From Sedimenticola thiotaurini (lineage in GTDB: Bacteria; Pseudomonadota; Gammaproteobacteria; Chromatiales; Chromatiaceae): DNA of 64,000 bases. The DNA lies in NCBI GenBank assembly GCA_007713595.1, contig VMRY01000010.1, positions 106,161-170,160 on the forward strand. Reading direction: 5' to 3'. Each line of letters opens with the position of its first letter. The first letter of the stretch is position 1. The notes below the pieces were generated by a model, which saw nothing but the letters and a program-made list of their open reading frames with translations, had not been told where the DNA came from and made no database searches. Positions 1 to 8,848 of the stretch are shown here, one piece after another. The translations under genes were made by a program, and so were the position numbers.

Positions 1-462
1 TTGTCCACATACTAGAACGGCCTCCGATCGAGCAAAAACCAGTCTTCTCAGAGCCTCTCTGAGCAACCATTTGGGTAATGAAAACCGGCCCTCTGGCCTT
101 CCATTGTTGAATATGTCTGCGTGCACCACAAATCTCTTCCCCAACAGGGAAGCATAAATGATGGCAAACACCGTCTGAAGGTGAACATAACCTGCAATAT
201 AAGTGAGATCTGGCACTACCCTCCTAAACATACCGAGCACTCGCAGCGCCGAACGAATAGCACCCATCAGACCTTTCCCTTCAAGGACAACGGATTCGTA
301 CCTGTCTATGGGAAAACGCTGGTAGTCGTGTCCTGCATCAGGAGACCAGTTACGCCTTTCTGTGAACACAACTGTTGCATCCACCTTTCCCGAATCGGTG
401 AACGCATTCCACAAGTCCGCCTTGTAGTGTGTCGGTTCTAGTTCAACAACAAGTATTTTCAT
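1..462 (-). CDS. Glycosyltransferase, N-terminal part (cut by window edge)
   Basis: Reading the minus strand from an ATG at 462 gives 154 codons without a stop, running off the left edge; the ORF track misses it because no stop lies in the window. The protein begins MKILVVELEPTHYKADLW and has a hydrophobic stretch near residues 88-112 followed by FVVHADIFNN. This is the layout of the acceptor-binding half of GT-B (GT4-like) glycosyltransferases. The donor-binding half would lie outside the window, so family and substrate cannot be fixed. It is the last visible gene of the minus-strand polysaccharide operon, 106 bp after the acetyltransferase gene. It probably acts at the inner membrane on a lipid-linked oligosaccharide, which is inferred from context. 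Confidence 0.7.
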   Translation of the reverse strand, partial: MKILVVELEPTHYKADLWNAFTDSGKVDATVVFTERRNWSPDAGHDYQRFPIDRYESVVLEGKGLMGAIRSALRVLGMFRRVVPDLTYIAGYVHLQTVFAIIYASLLGKRFVVHADIFNNGRPEGRFSLPKWLLREALRRLVFARSEAVLVCGQ

Positions 463-568
463 CTAATCCTACACCAATGACCAACCATTATCTGACTAAT
501 AATCGAAGATCAAATTCTCAAAGAACGCAACAGCACTAATTGGTCCACAACATCCTATGACCATGTAT

Positions 569-1255
569 CTATAGTTTACGCAAGTCATGAAAAACGCCCA
601 ATTCTGCCTTATTGTCGCGGTACTTCAAATGCCTTGCTGGCACACCAACCACCACGCTATACGGTTCTACAGATTTAGTAACAACTGCCCCTGCACCTAC
701 AAACGCCCCTTCACCAATAACCAAATCAGGCAACACCGTCGCATTTGTCCCAATCGTTGCATACATGCCAATTCTCACACGACCTGCAATTGCAGCCGAC
801 CCCATTACATGTACGCCATGACCTACATCACATTCATGGTCCACAGTAGAACCGGTATTGAGAATAACATTATTGCCAATCCGACAATATTTATGAACGA
901 TAGCGCCAGGCATCATTTGTAGGCCATAGCCAATATCTGAACTTCGATCAATATATGCCTTCGCATGAACAAGACTAATCGACTCCAAATCTAGTTTCGA
1001 TAGTGCTTCTGAAATTGCATTTCTTGCATACCCGAACTCCCCGCCAATACCCACAACAAATGAGTCAAGTTCCGGCAAACACTGCTTTATATCTTTAGCT
1101 GTACCAATCCACATAGCCGACGTGTCAAACTTTTCTAAATTGGGCGTGGCATCAAATACACATTGAACGACACCAATACTGTACTCATCAATCATTTCAT
1201 GAAGTATTCTTGCCTGACTCCTTCCTCCCCAAAGCAATATCTTCCTTTTACTCAA
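569..1255 (-). CDS. NeuD/PglD-like sugar O- or N-acetyltransferase
   Basis: The protein has an N-terminal nucleotide-binding-like segment (KRKILLWGGRSQAR) followed by a left-handed beta-helix of hexapeptide repeats from about residue 105 (IGYGLQMMPGAIV, IGNNVILNTGSTVDHECDVG) and the ending AVVTKSVEPYSVVVGVPAR. This is the architecture of NeuD/PglD acetyltransferases, which use acetyl-CoA on nonulosonic acids or UDP-amino sugars. The H in TVDHECDVG matches the usual catalytic histidine position. The ORF track starts at 1297. I prefer the TTG at 1255, which has GGAG 9 nt upstream and puts the beta-strand motif near the N-terminus as in relatives. In this operon it may O-acetylate the pseudaminic acid made upstream; the substrate is inferred. 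Confidence 0.72.
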   Translation of the reverse strand: MSKRKILLWGGRSQARILHEMIDEYSIGVVQCVFDATPNLEKFDTSAMWIGTAKDIKQCLPELDSFVVGIGGEFGYARNAISEALSKLDLESISLVHAKAYIDRSSDIGYGLQMMPGAIVHKYCRIGNNVILNTGSTVDHECDVGHGVHVMGSAAIAGRVRIGMYATIGTNATVLPDLVIGEGAFVGAGAVVTKSVEPYSVVVGVPARHLKYRDNKAELGVFHDLRKL

Positions 1256-1341
1256 AGCAATAATCTCCACAAAGATATAATGTGGCACATCTATCAACTA
1301 GAAAGATGCCACCATTAATCGTCAGTCTATGATCATTCCAA

Positions 1342-2607
1342 CTAACCAAGCATTTCCCCGACCATCTTATCTAGATTAGCTTGATAATGAGCTTCGCCCA
1401 ATTGCTCTAGCGCCAGTTCTCTTGCATTCTTCCTCATTATGGCGATCTCTTCATCAGAAGAATCAAAAAAAGAAACTACTAAATCCTTTAACTCGGATGC
1501 ACATGGGCTTTTCATTATATTTCCGTTTAAAGGTGGGCAAACAAGATCCCTTGCCAAACCAACATCTGTAGATATAACTGGTGTACCAGACATTAATGAC
1601 TGAGCAAGCATCACTGGACCACTATCCGAATGCGACGTCATAAGAAACACATCAGCTGCAGAGTACATCTTTGACAATTCATCTTTATCAGAGATAAATC
1701 CGGGCGAATATATATTTAGTTGCAAGTCCCTTAGCTGATCAGAAACATACTGATCACCTATCGCAACGATTGTCATAGTATTTAATATCTCTGGCATTTC
1801 CTTTTCTATTCTACGAATAGCTTCCACAAACAAATCGCACCCTTTTCGCGGCTCGGATGACGAGCGAACGAGGATTGCCCTACCGGTGAAACCATACGTT
1901 TTCTTAAGATCCTCTCTGGTGGCCTCATATTTTCCATACAGGCAATTATCAACAGCCATCAATAAATGCCGTATGTCCGACTTCTCAAATATACGAGACC
2001 GACTCATCTGTTGATAATGTTCGTTAGATGAAGCCACAACAATGTGTTGTTTGATTCGCTGAAAGCAATCGATTTTCTCCTTAAAGTCTCGATTGACCTT
2101 AGTACGCAGAGACTTTGGAACAGCAGGGCAGTTTGAACAGTCCTCCTGATAGGCAATACAATCTCTAGAGTAATGACACCCCCCCGTATATAGATTCATA
2201 TCGACGCCATAAAATATCACCGGAGGATTTCTATAACGTTCTCTAACAGCCAAGAACGCCGAAGGACTCATCATCCCTGACAGAAAAGTACATATAATGA
2301 GTCTACATTTGTTTGGCCAAACACCCGAATCCAATACGCTCCGGTCAGAAAGACCATGCAAGTGGATAAAAGCGTATTCAGGCCGCACTGAAAAAAGGCG
2401 TCGTTCAAACTCTTGAGTCAAACGATAAGTAACTTGCCGCATCGGATACCCATCAATAAGTCCATAGGTATTCACGTCACCTGACCGGCTTCTCACACAC
2501 ACCACTCTTGTGGAATAGCCAAGCTCTTGCAGGGAATTCGACAATTGGAGCGTGAACTTGCCTGCACCATCGGTATCGTAAGTTGATAGGATCAGCACAT
2601 CCACCAT
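1342..2607 (-). CDS. GT4-family glycosyltransferase, WcaC-like
   Basis: A 421-residue GT-B type glycosyltransferase. The N-terminus (LILSTYDTDGAGKFTLQLSNSL) is the usual glycine-containing loop of GT4 enzymes. Residues 141-161 hold a cysteine-rich motif (TGGCHYSRDC...DCSNCP) typical of a WcaC-like subgroup found in colanic acid and O-antigen loci. The donor domain carries SSEPRKGCDLF (around 251) and HSDSGPVMLAQSLMSGTPVI (around 326). The usual E-x7-E pair appears here as D-x7-Q, a departure from the family pattern. It starts right after the methyltransferase gene (13 bp gap). The role is transfer of one sugar during repeat-unit assembly at the cytoplasmic face of the inner membrane; donor and linkage are unknown. 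Confidence 0.82.
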   Translation of the reverse strand: MVDVLILSTYDTDGAGKFTLQLSNSLQELGYSTRVVCVRSRSGDVNTYGLIDGYPMRQVTYRLTQEFERRLFSVRPEYAFIHLHGLSDRSVLDSGVWPNKCRLIICTFLSGMMSPSAFLAVRERYRNPPVIFYGVDMNLYTGGCHYSRDCIAYQEDCSNCPAVPKSLRTKVNRDFKEKIDCFQRIKQHIVVASSNEHYQQMSRSRIFEKSDIRHLLMAVDNCLYGKYEATREDLKKTYGFTGRAILVRSSSEPRKGCDLFVEAIRRIEKEMPEILNTMTIVAIGDQYVSDQLRDLQLNIYSPGFISDKDELSKMYSAADVFLMTSHSDSGPVMLAQSLMSGTPVISTDVGLARDLVCPPLNGNIMKSPCASELKDLVVSFFDSSDEEIAIMRKNARELALEQLGEAHYQANLDKMVGEMLG

Positions 2608-2620
2608 AGCGTTGCCCTAT

Positions 2621-3442
2621 CTACCGTTTGGCTTCAACATACAGCGACAAAGGTCCATCAATAGTACCGCCAACCACATCAAGACCGTACTTTTCCCAAT
2701 TTTGTATTGTGGAATTATGTGCATCCACCCTCACAATAGTATGAAACCCCGCCTTCTGCAGAAGACGCGTCAAACTATAGATGTCGTGCATGTACCGATG
2801 CACTTCTCCTGACCGACGGAATCTTCCGATTCTCATCGAATCAGATGCAAAAAAATCTCCTGCCAGCAGTCGCAACTTGCGAGGTATTCGTTTGACCTTT
2901 CGAAGCAGATGCGCAAACGTCAACTTACGTTGCGGTAACTCCTGGGGAGCGAAGAAGGTAGTAGCTGTATATCCAATCCGGTCGACTATGTAACGCTTAG
3001 TCGCATCGTCGCAAGCAGCCAGAAACATCAGTGTTTCTCCACCGGAGTGATCCCTGACTATCTGATCGAACAGCTCCAGTCGCACCCAATCGTAGCGGTT
3101 GGCTATTTCGACGCTGGAGGCGGCCTTAAGTTGATCAAGGAGCGCGAGGTACGTTCTCGAAAGTTCTTCCAGGTCAGGGGTCACCAATCGAATCACGCCA
3201 CCTGGCTTCATTACCCTGGCAACATCCTTGAGAACCTTTTCACCTTCATTAAGGGTCAAGTGCTCTATGAACTGCGCGCTATAAACAACGTCAAAAGTGG
3301 CTTCAGGAAAATCCATTTCCTTGAGAATATTCATTTCAATCACCCCCTCTATCGGTGATTGAAAGTCGACATTCGTCCAGTTACCCACTTCTGAAACCTT
3401 GGATCCACATGCCAGGTTTAGCAACTGATAGTTCATTGACAC
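2621..3442 (-). CDS. Class I SAM-dependent methyltransferase
   Basis: A 273-residue protein with a Rossmann-type SAM-binding start (LLNLACGSKVSEVGNWTNVD), the acidic motif II region (FDVVYSAQFIEHL, about residues 51-63) and the post-I motif MKPGGVIRLVTPDLEEL. This matches the Methyltransf_11 fold. The C-terminal 100 residues (HRYMHDIYSLTRLLQKAGF) look like the substrate-facing cap seen in polysaccharide-locus methyltransferases. It lies in line with the flanking glycosyltransferase genes and probably O-methylates a sugar of the repeat unit or caps the chain end. No separate evidence shows the acceptor. Confidence 0.8.
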   Translation of the reverse strand: MSMNYQLLNLACGSKVSEVGNWTNVDFQSPIEGVIEMNILKEMDFPEATFDVVYSAQFIEHLTLNEGEKVLKDVARVMKPGGVIRLVTPDLEELSRTYLALLDQLKAASSVEIANRYDWVRLELFDQIVRDHSGGETLMFLAACDDATKRYIVDRIGYTATTFFAPQELPQRKLTFAHLLRKVKRIPRKLRLLAGDFFASDSMRIGRFRRSGEVHRYMHDIYSLTRLLQKAGFHTIVRVDAHNSTIQNWEKYGLDVVGGTIDGPLSLYVEAKR

Positions 3443-3534
3443 ACATCCTTATTAAACACTAAAAATAATTACCAGCTTATCTTAGAAGAGCATGCATGAG
3501 CACAATTTGAGTACAACTTCGACACCCTACGAGC

Positions 3535-4920
3535 TTATAGCCTGCCATCAATGACATCCTCTATGGCAATACAATTCGCCCTTTTGGAGTTGGCAGCTGA
3601 CTGTGCAACTGATTGAGGTATATAGGTATCATCCAGAGCGCCGTCATAACCACAAGACATCATCCGCTCAAACGATTCGTGTAAATCCTCCTCATTCACC
3701 ACCCATTCCCCGTGGACAATGCTTGTGAATGTCTCCCGCAACTCTGATACGGTGCTAAGATTCGCATCGATCACCAGCCCCTTGTTGAACTGAGCAAACC
3801 TTGGCGTATAAAAGATAACCGCGGCCTTGCCTCTCGCAAGCGCCTCGGTCAGGCAAATCCCTGCGATCGATGCGACAAAGAGCGACTTGTCTATAAGATC
3901 AAATGTGGCTGTATTCGCTAGACAGATACGGGTATTCGGTAGGGAGCCCAACCGCTCGTAAAATCCTGCCGGTCGCCAACGTCGATCACATCTTTTCGAG
4001 AAAGTACTAGGGTGTTCCTTTATCAGTAAGGTTACCCCGGAAGGCAAAGCATCAACCAATTTCTTTACCGCCTGGAATTGATCGCAATACAAACCCGCCT
4101 CGGGTAACGTATTCATCTCTGGTTGGTAATGTAAAAAATATATCGCATACGACTCCCCTTCTACCAAGGAGGATGCGACCCGTTCGAAATCCCGTTGTAC
4201 GGCTCTCTTCTCCATGTACTTGGCAATATCTCGAACACTCCATCTGGATAAGCTGGAAAAAAAGTGCCGAAACGAGGAACGACGAAGCGCTTTTTCATAG
4301 TAGGGAATGGCCGCAGAGTAGTCTCCCCTTAGTATCGACAAGTACTCATCAACCGCAGCACTACGCACGGGTCGTTCTTTCGCTTTGAGATTGCAGCCGG
4401 TTAGGTTTAGCAGTCCCTGAACTGGAAGCAGGACCCACGGCAAAGGAGACGGAATAAGCCGGACAACTCTGGCACCCAGTTCCTCCAACGTTCGAACGAC
4501 AATCCAGGCTTCAACGGTATGTGGTGTGTAGGAACAAAACACCACCTTCGGTCTACGCCCCTCTGCCAACTTAAGCGCATAGTCGACAACATCTGAAAAG
4601 TAGCCAAACCCGTCGAATGCACCTTTAAGATCAACGCGCAAGAAACGCATCCGGAGAAGGAAAACCTTAAAATCGCTCAACACCGCCTGAACAATCCGCT
4701 CCCTATCGTCAATACTGGATTCACACGCGGCGCGAACTGCAGATGAAATTTCGTCACGATCGATAGAAAATGCCCTATCCCCATCTGCCATTCCAACGAG
4801 CGTCTCCATAACATGCACCGAGTCTTCCTGCTCATATAAGACAACAGCATCCACAGATCGTTGGATAATATCGAGCGCTTCCTGATGGATATTCGCACCA
4901 AGATAGAAGAAAGTTATCAT
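3535..4920 (-). CDS. Capsule-type polysaccharide biosynthesis protein (GT-B-like), function unknown
   Basis: A 461-residue protein I do not recognise at gene level. The C-terminal half contains LLIKEHPSTFSKR (about residue 300) and, after a spacer, an ASIAGICLTEALARGKAAVI segment. In capsule synthesis proteins and KDO-transferase-like GT-B enzymes, an IKEHP motif followed by a small-residue loop and an E-A-x-x-x-G-K helix forms the nucleotide-sugar site. The N-terminal half is rich in charged residues with no signal peptide or clear membrane helix. It lies between the Wzy-like gene (166 bp upstream) and the methyltransferase gene, so a glycosyltransferase role in repeat-unit assembly is the best guess. 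Confidence 0.6.
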   Translation of the reverse strand: MITFFYLGANIHQEALDIIQRSVDAVVLYEQEDSVHVMETLVGMADGDRAFSIDRDEISSAVRAACESSIDDRERIVQAVLSDFKVFLLRMRFLRVDLKGAFDGFGYFSDVVDYALKLAEGRRPKVVFCSYTPHTVEAWIVVRTLEELGARVVRLIPSPLPWVLLPVQGLLNLTGCNLKAKERPVRSAAVDEYLSILRGDYSAAIPYYEKALRRSSFRHFFSSLSRWSVRDIAKYMEKRAVQRDFERVASSLVEGESYAIYFLHYQPEMNTLPEAGLYCDQFQAVKKLVDALPSGVTLLIKEHPSTFSKRCDRRWRPAGFYERLGSLPNTRICLANTATFDLIDKSLFVASIAGICLTEALARGKAAVIFYTPRFAQFNKGLVIDANLSTVSELRETFTSIVHGEWVVNEEDLHESFERMMSCGYDGALDDTYIPQSVAQSAANSKRANCIAIEDVIDGRL

Positions 4921-5086
4921 AAACTGCCTAAAGGCTTCTTACATACAACGATCATGCAATCATCTCCTCGAGATAGCATGCCGACGAACCGGAAGGGAAA
5001 GCCAATATTGAGACAGACCGGCCAGAACATCGGCAACCCCGGTCTTCGAAAAATATTTGCAGAAAAACAACATCTGTTCGCTTTGA

Positions 5087-6415
5087 TCAAGTGGCTTCAA
5101 TTAGACTTATTCTCCGCCTACGCCCCGGATTTTCTTGCGGCAAATATTGGGATGCACATGAAAGGGGGAGTAACAAGAAAGACAGGATAACCAGCTTGTT
5201 CGGACTGAATATCGCTCCGTTCTGTGAGAATACAGCAAGCACTGCGAGCACCGAAAGAGCAGTGAGTCCGAGAGGGCGTGCCATGAGCGCTACCCGATAA
5301 AGCAGGTAGGCAATCAGGGACACACCACCTAAACCCGCCATCATAACAATGTAGATAATACCATTATGAAAGCCGAATGAAGGCATTCTGTCTTGGTCGT
5401 GAAGACCAAACATAAAGTCCTGCGGCAAGAAGTCAAGAATGACACCGAAACGCTGCTGTGCACTAAGGCTTTCCGAAAATGTCTCCAGACGATGCAAGTA
5501 GTATGGATAGCTCTGCATAACTATCATAAAGATGACAACACCAAACAGAATGGCACCTACAGCCTTCATGGGTGTAAGCCTCATCGATCCAGGATGCGAC
5601 AGGAAGTTTGTCAGCAGAAAACCGCCCACTATTGCGGCATAAAACAGGGAGCTGAACGACTGAATATAGAGCATACAGCCAAGGCCACAGACAAGCATAA
5701 AAACAGACACACCTTGGACACCTTCGCCATGCGAAGGTTTTTGATCAGCTTGTCTGATGTCCTCCAATGCATATGATGAGATCAAGTATGACACCAGGCA
5801 GATAAATATAACCAAAGACAAAAAACTCTGCTCCCCATAAAACAGGTCAATATCAGGCCGCACACCTCTTGCACTCCTCATCGCAAGATCATCAAGCAGA
5901 CCGCTCAGTGCGCTGTAATTGGTCACCAGATCTGCATTTTGAAGGATAAAGTATTCACGGGTAAGAGACGGGAAAAGCACCAATTCGGTCACGACAACCA
6001 GCATAACGATTAGCACAATCGTCGTGACTGATGCGTGTTTATAGAACAGTAGAAGCCGATCTGCTCTAATATGATACAGACTGACCATGGCGAGGATAAG
6101 CACAACATACCCTACCACGCCTATCGTAGTGACAGCGATGTGCGGACTGTTCTGGCTGATCGTCTCCGGTAGCAGGACAGCTGTAACGATCAGAAGCGCC
6201 GTGAATAACCCGAAAACCGCAAGCAGCAGTGGAGTGACTCGCACGACAGCCCCCGAATAGAACACGATCCCCATCAAAAATAATAGTGCCGCAGTCTGCA
6301 CCGACGCATAATAGGAAACCCCCTCCTGAATAAAGAGCATAAGGAGAGCAAAGACAAAAGGCAGAAAGACACTGCCCCTTGAATATTCACCACGAAAAAC
6401 GCTCATCTGAATCAC
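5087..6415 (-). CDS. O-antigen polymerase-like membrane protein (Wzy-type)
   Basis: A 442-residue protein made almost entirely of hydrophobic helices: roughly 10-12 predicted spans, with a larger polar loop near residues 140-200 (EYFILQNADLVTNYSALSGL). Many helices, a large central periplasmic loop and little sequence conservation are typical of Wzy polymerases and O-antigen-ligase-like proteins. Its position inside the repeat-unit locus favours polymerase over ligase. Another ligase-like gene lies at 34783, next to core genes. It begins 2 bp after the PIG-L gene stop, so the two are probably translationally coupled. Family assignment rests on topology and context only. Confidence 0.65.
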   Translation of the reverse strand: MIQMSVFRGEYSRGSVFLPFVFALLMLFIQEGVSYYASVQTAALLFLMGIVFYSGAVVRVTPLLLAVFGLFTALLIVTAVLLPETISQNSPHIAVTTIGVVGYVVLILAMVSLYHIRADRLLLFYKHASVTTIVLIVMLVVVTELVLFPSLTREYFILQNADLVTNYSALSGLLDDLAMRSARGVRPDIDLFYGEQSFLSLVIFICLVSYLISSYALEDIRQADQKPSHGEGVQGVSVFMLVCGLGCMLYIQSFSSLFYAAIVGGFLLTNFLSHPGSMRLTPMKAVGAILFGVVIFMIVMQSYPYYLHRLETFSESLSAQQRFGVILDFLPQDFMFGLHDQDRMPSFGFHNGIIYIVMMAGLGGVSLIAYLLYRVALMARPLGLTALSVLAVLAVFSQNGAIFSPNKLVILSFLLLPLSCASQYLPQENPGRRRRISLIEAT

Positions 6416-6417
6416 TG

Positions 6418-7092
6418 TTAGATAATAGCCCTAGCAAGCATGAAGGACTCTGCTGCAGCCAAGCCAACACTATACCCCCGGTGCCGCGCCAGAAGCTCTG
6501 CATGTTCGATACTACGGGAATGAGGAGCGGCACGCATCTCATGATCGTATGCAGATAACGCAGCGATCTTAGTTCCGAGATACGCACTGATGTCGACAAA
6601 AACACTTGGCTGAAAGGACTCAAACGCCGGACCGCCCCACTCAGTGCTGGAAAGCACCTCGAAACAGCGAATCTCTCGCACACTCAATCCGGGGACTGGA
6701 CGACAGGCTGTCATGACCGCTTGATGTGTGATGCGATGATCTATATTCAGGTCTCCATGATGATGCGTATAGATGAGCTGGGGGCAAAACTCATCGATTA
6801 TCGGTTCCAATTGCTGGACCACGTCGAGCAACGATGGTGTATCCATCTGATTGTCGGGAAATTTCAAGTAGTTCACACGACTCACACCCAGGATTGCATG
6901 AGCTTTCTCCGCCGCAGCCATCCTAGCCTGAATGTTGCTCATGTCCGCGCCTGGCCTTGACGTAACACCGTCAGCCATGAACACGACATGTACCATGTCA
7001 CCTTCGGCAACATGGCGCGCCAATGCACCTGCGCAACCGAGCACTTCGTCGTCGGCGTGTGCAGCAACTACTAAAACATTCCTATTCATCAA
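6418..7092 (-). CDS. PIG-L family N-deacetylase
   Basis: A 224-residue protein with the zinc-binding motif VVAAHADDEVLGCAGAL (residues 8-24, the AHPDDE signature with A for P) and the second ligand region YTHHHGDLNIDHRITH (about 110-125). PIG-L/LmbE enzymes remove acetyl groups from GlcNAc-containing or similar N-acetylated substrates. It overlaps the pseI gene by 11 bp, so the likely substrate is an N-acetyl group on pseudaminic acid or its precursor. Deacetylation followed by re-acylation would explain the formyltransferase two genes upstream; that link is inference. No signal peptide is seen, so it should act in the cytoplasm. Confidence 0.85.
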   Translation of the reverse strand: MMNRNVLVVAAHADDEVLGCAGALARHVAEGDMVHVVFMADGVTSRPGADMSNIQARMAAAEKAHAILGVSRVNYLKFPDNQMDTPSLLDVVQQLEPIIDEFCPQLIYTHHHGDLNIDHRITHQAVMTACRPVPGLSVREIRCFEVLSSTEWGGPAFESFQPSVFVDISAYLGTKIAALSAYDHEMRAAPHSRSIEHAELLARHRGYSVGLAAAESFMLARAII

Positions 7093-8131
7093 ATAGGTCC
7101 CATCTGGTGGCGGTTCCCCGCTTTACGGAAGTCCTTAGCCGTTTTCCTATTAATTGGTCGAACTGTTTAGGCGGTAGCCCCATCCCCGGGCGAATGCAGC
7201 GGATGTCGGTACCTGAAACCACCGCCCCGGCAGGCATGTCGCGTACAAAATAAATGGAACGTCGAAACACACGGCTGGCTGACTCAGCTTGACACCGTTC
7301 ATAACCAACCTTACCCAACGCCGCCCAGGCATCCCGAGCATCCTTGCACAAGCACTCAAGTTCATCTGGCTCAAGGGAAAACTCACTGTCCGGTCCTTTG
7401 TCTGCTCGGCTCAACGTGAAGTGCTTTTCAATCAGGCAGGCACCGAGGGCGGTAGCAGCAATAGAAGCTGTCGTCCCCATCGTGTGGTCCGAAAGACCGG
7501 ACACCACGTTGAAACGGGTTGCAAGTTCGGAAATCTGCTTGAGGTTCGCTTGCTCAATAGGAGCCGGATAGCTGCTAATACAATGAAGCAAAGCCAATTC
7601 TTCACATCCTGCATCACGTGCTGCAGTCACCGCATCATCTATTTCCACTTCATTCGCCATACCTGTTGAAATAATGATGGGCCTTCCGGTGCGCGCAACC
7701 CGGCGGATCAGATCCAAATCCACAATTTCAAACGATGCGATCTTGTACGCCGGGGCATTCAGTTCCTCCAGCATATCAACGGCAGAAATATCGAAGGGCG
7801 TCGAGAATATAGTAATCCCACTCTCACGCGCTCGACGAAATATCGCTTCGTGCCATTCATAGGGCGTCTGTGCCCACTTATAAAGATCGTAGAGCTTGAA
7901 GCCATCCCACAATCCACCATGAATCATGAAATCAGGCGCATCACAATCGATCGTCATAGTGTCCGCAGTATATGTCTGGATTTTGATGGCATCTGCACCA
8001 CAACGCTTTGCTATGTCAATTGTTTCCAAAGCCCTCTCAAGTGAGCCATTGTGATTTGCCGAGAGTTCGGCGATAACGTAAGGGGGATAACCGGGGCCGA
8101 TAGTACGCCCCGCAATAGTCATTTTTCTCAT
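7082..8131 (-). CDS. pseI: Pseudaminic acid synthase
   Basis: A 349-residue NeuB-family enzyme that condenses 2,4-diacetamido-2,4,6-trideoxy-L-altrose (or an N-acyl variant) with phosphoenolpyruvate to give pseudaminic acid. Visible marks: AELSANHNGSLERA and DAIKIQTYTADTMTI in the N-terminal TIM barrel, STGMANEVEIDDAV and GLSDHTMG further on, and a C-terminal SAF/antifreeze-like domain (FRRSIYFVRDMPAGAVV to the end). The FRRSIYFVRDM and GLWDGFKLYDLY segments are closer to PseI than to NeuB or LegI. It abuts the formyltransferase gene (8132) without a gap. The gene sits with pseC, pseF and pseG on the same strand, supporting the pseudaminate reading. Confidence 0.88.
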   Translation of the reverse strand: MRKMTIAGRTIGPGYPPYVIAELSANHNGSLERALETIDIAKRCGADAIKIQTYTADTMTIDCDAPDFMIHGGLWDGFKLYDLYKWAQTPYEWHEAIFRRARESGITIFSTPFDISAVDMLEELNAPAYKIASFEIVDLDLIRRVARTGRPIIISTGMANEVEIDDAVTAARDAGCEELALLHCISSYPAPIEQANLKQISELATRFNVVSGLSDHTMGTTASIAATALGACLIEKHFTLSRADKGPDSEFSLEPDELECLCKDARDAWAALGKVGYERCQAESASRVFRRSIYFVRDMPAGAVVSGTDIRCIRPGMGLPPKQFDQLIGKRLRTSVKRGTATRWDLFDE

Positions 8132-8821
8132 TTATCTTTTGCCGTCATGCTGTTTTTTACGTATTGTCACGTGTGCCTTAACCTCCTCCTCCCCGAATTC
8201 GGCCTGCGAAAACTCGAGGATATAGTCCCCGTGCTCTACGAATGCTCGAGGATAGGTCGGAGCGTCCAACATCCGTATGTGATCATAAACGCGGTTTAAC
8301 TCGCCATTAGTTGGCAAGACGCTCTGAAATGGCTTGCGTCGTTTGAAAAGCGTCACCTTTCCTGTTTGCGGAACGGGTTCCGGTTTTACGCGAATAATCC
8401 AGTCTATTAGCTCCCAAGATATATCACCTGCACGAAGATAGATTTCCTCAGCGCGCCCCTCCAACGATAAAGGGCGTTTGACATAGACCGGGCCCGCATC
8501 CATTTCTTCCGACATACGTAGGGCCGTGAGTTGTGTCTCTGAATATCCGCGCTCAATCAAATTTTGCAGCGGGCTACCACCACGCCCAAACGGAACATCA
8601 GTCATATGAAAACAGACGCATTCATACCTGGACCATATATCCTTTGGAACCAACCAGTTCCAGTGCAGGAAGAATATATAGCGGGGCTGATAATCTTCGC
8701 TGGCCCACTCCAACTCCTCAGGAGACGAAACATATTCCCAGACATCCGCTGCTCCAGACTGCCGTCGCGCAAATGCCTTTCGATGCCAATCCTTGCTACT
8801 TGCGACAATATAGTTAGTCAT
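8132..8821 (-). CDS. Formyltransferase family protein of the pseudaminate block
   Basis: A 229-residue protein whose middle matches the formyltransferase core: CFHMTDVPFGRGGSPLQNLI (70-89) and ALRMSEEMDAGPVYVKRPL (100-118). The family uses N10-formyltetrahydrofolate with a catalytic Asn-His-Asp triad (NxH...D). Here His72 and Asp108 are present, but the usual Asn position is Cys70. The protein is shorter than Met-tRNA formyltransferase and lacks its C-terminal OB domain, fitting sugar N-formyltransferases. It is directly followed by pseI. No PseH-like acetyltransferase is in the window, so this enzyme may N-formylate the 4-amino group made by PseC. Activity is inferred. Confidence 0.75.
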   Translation of the reverse strand: MTNYIVASSKDWHRKAFARRQSGAADVWEYVSSPEELEWASEDYQPRYIFFLHWNWLVPKDIWSRYECVCFHMTDVPFGRGGSPLQNLIERGYSETQLTALRMSEEMDAGPVYVKRPLSLEGRAEEIYLRAGDISWELIDWIIRVKPEPVPQTGKVTLFKRRKPFQSVLPTNGELNRVYDHIRMLDAPTYPRAFVEHGDYILEFSQAEFGEEEVKAHVTIRKKQHDGKR

Positions 8822-8848
8822 GGCCGTTTTGCATATACATTACTTCGC

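Noticed and set aside
121-441. 106-residue plus-strand ORF near the left edge
   Set aside because: The minus-strand frame through the same bases is open over 154 codons and gives a glycosyltransferase-like protein starting at 462.
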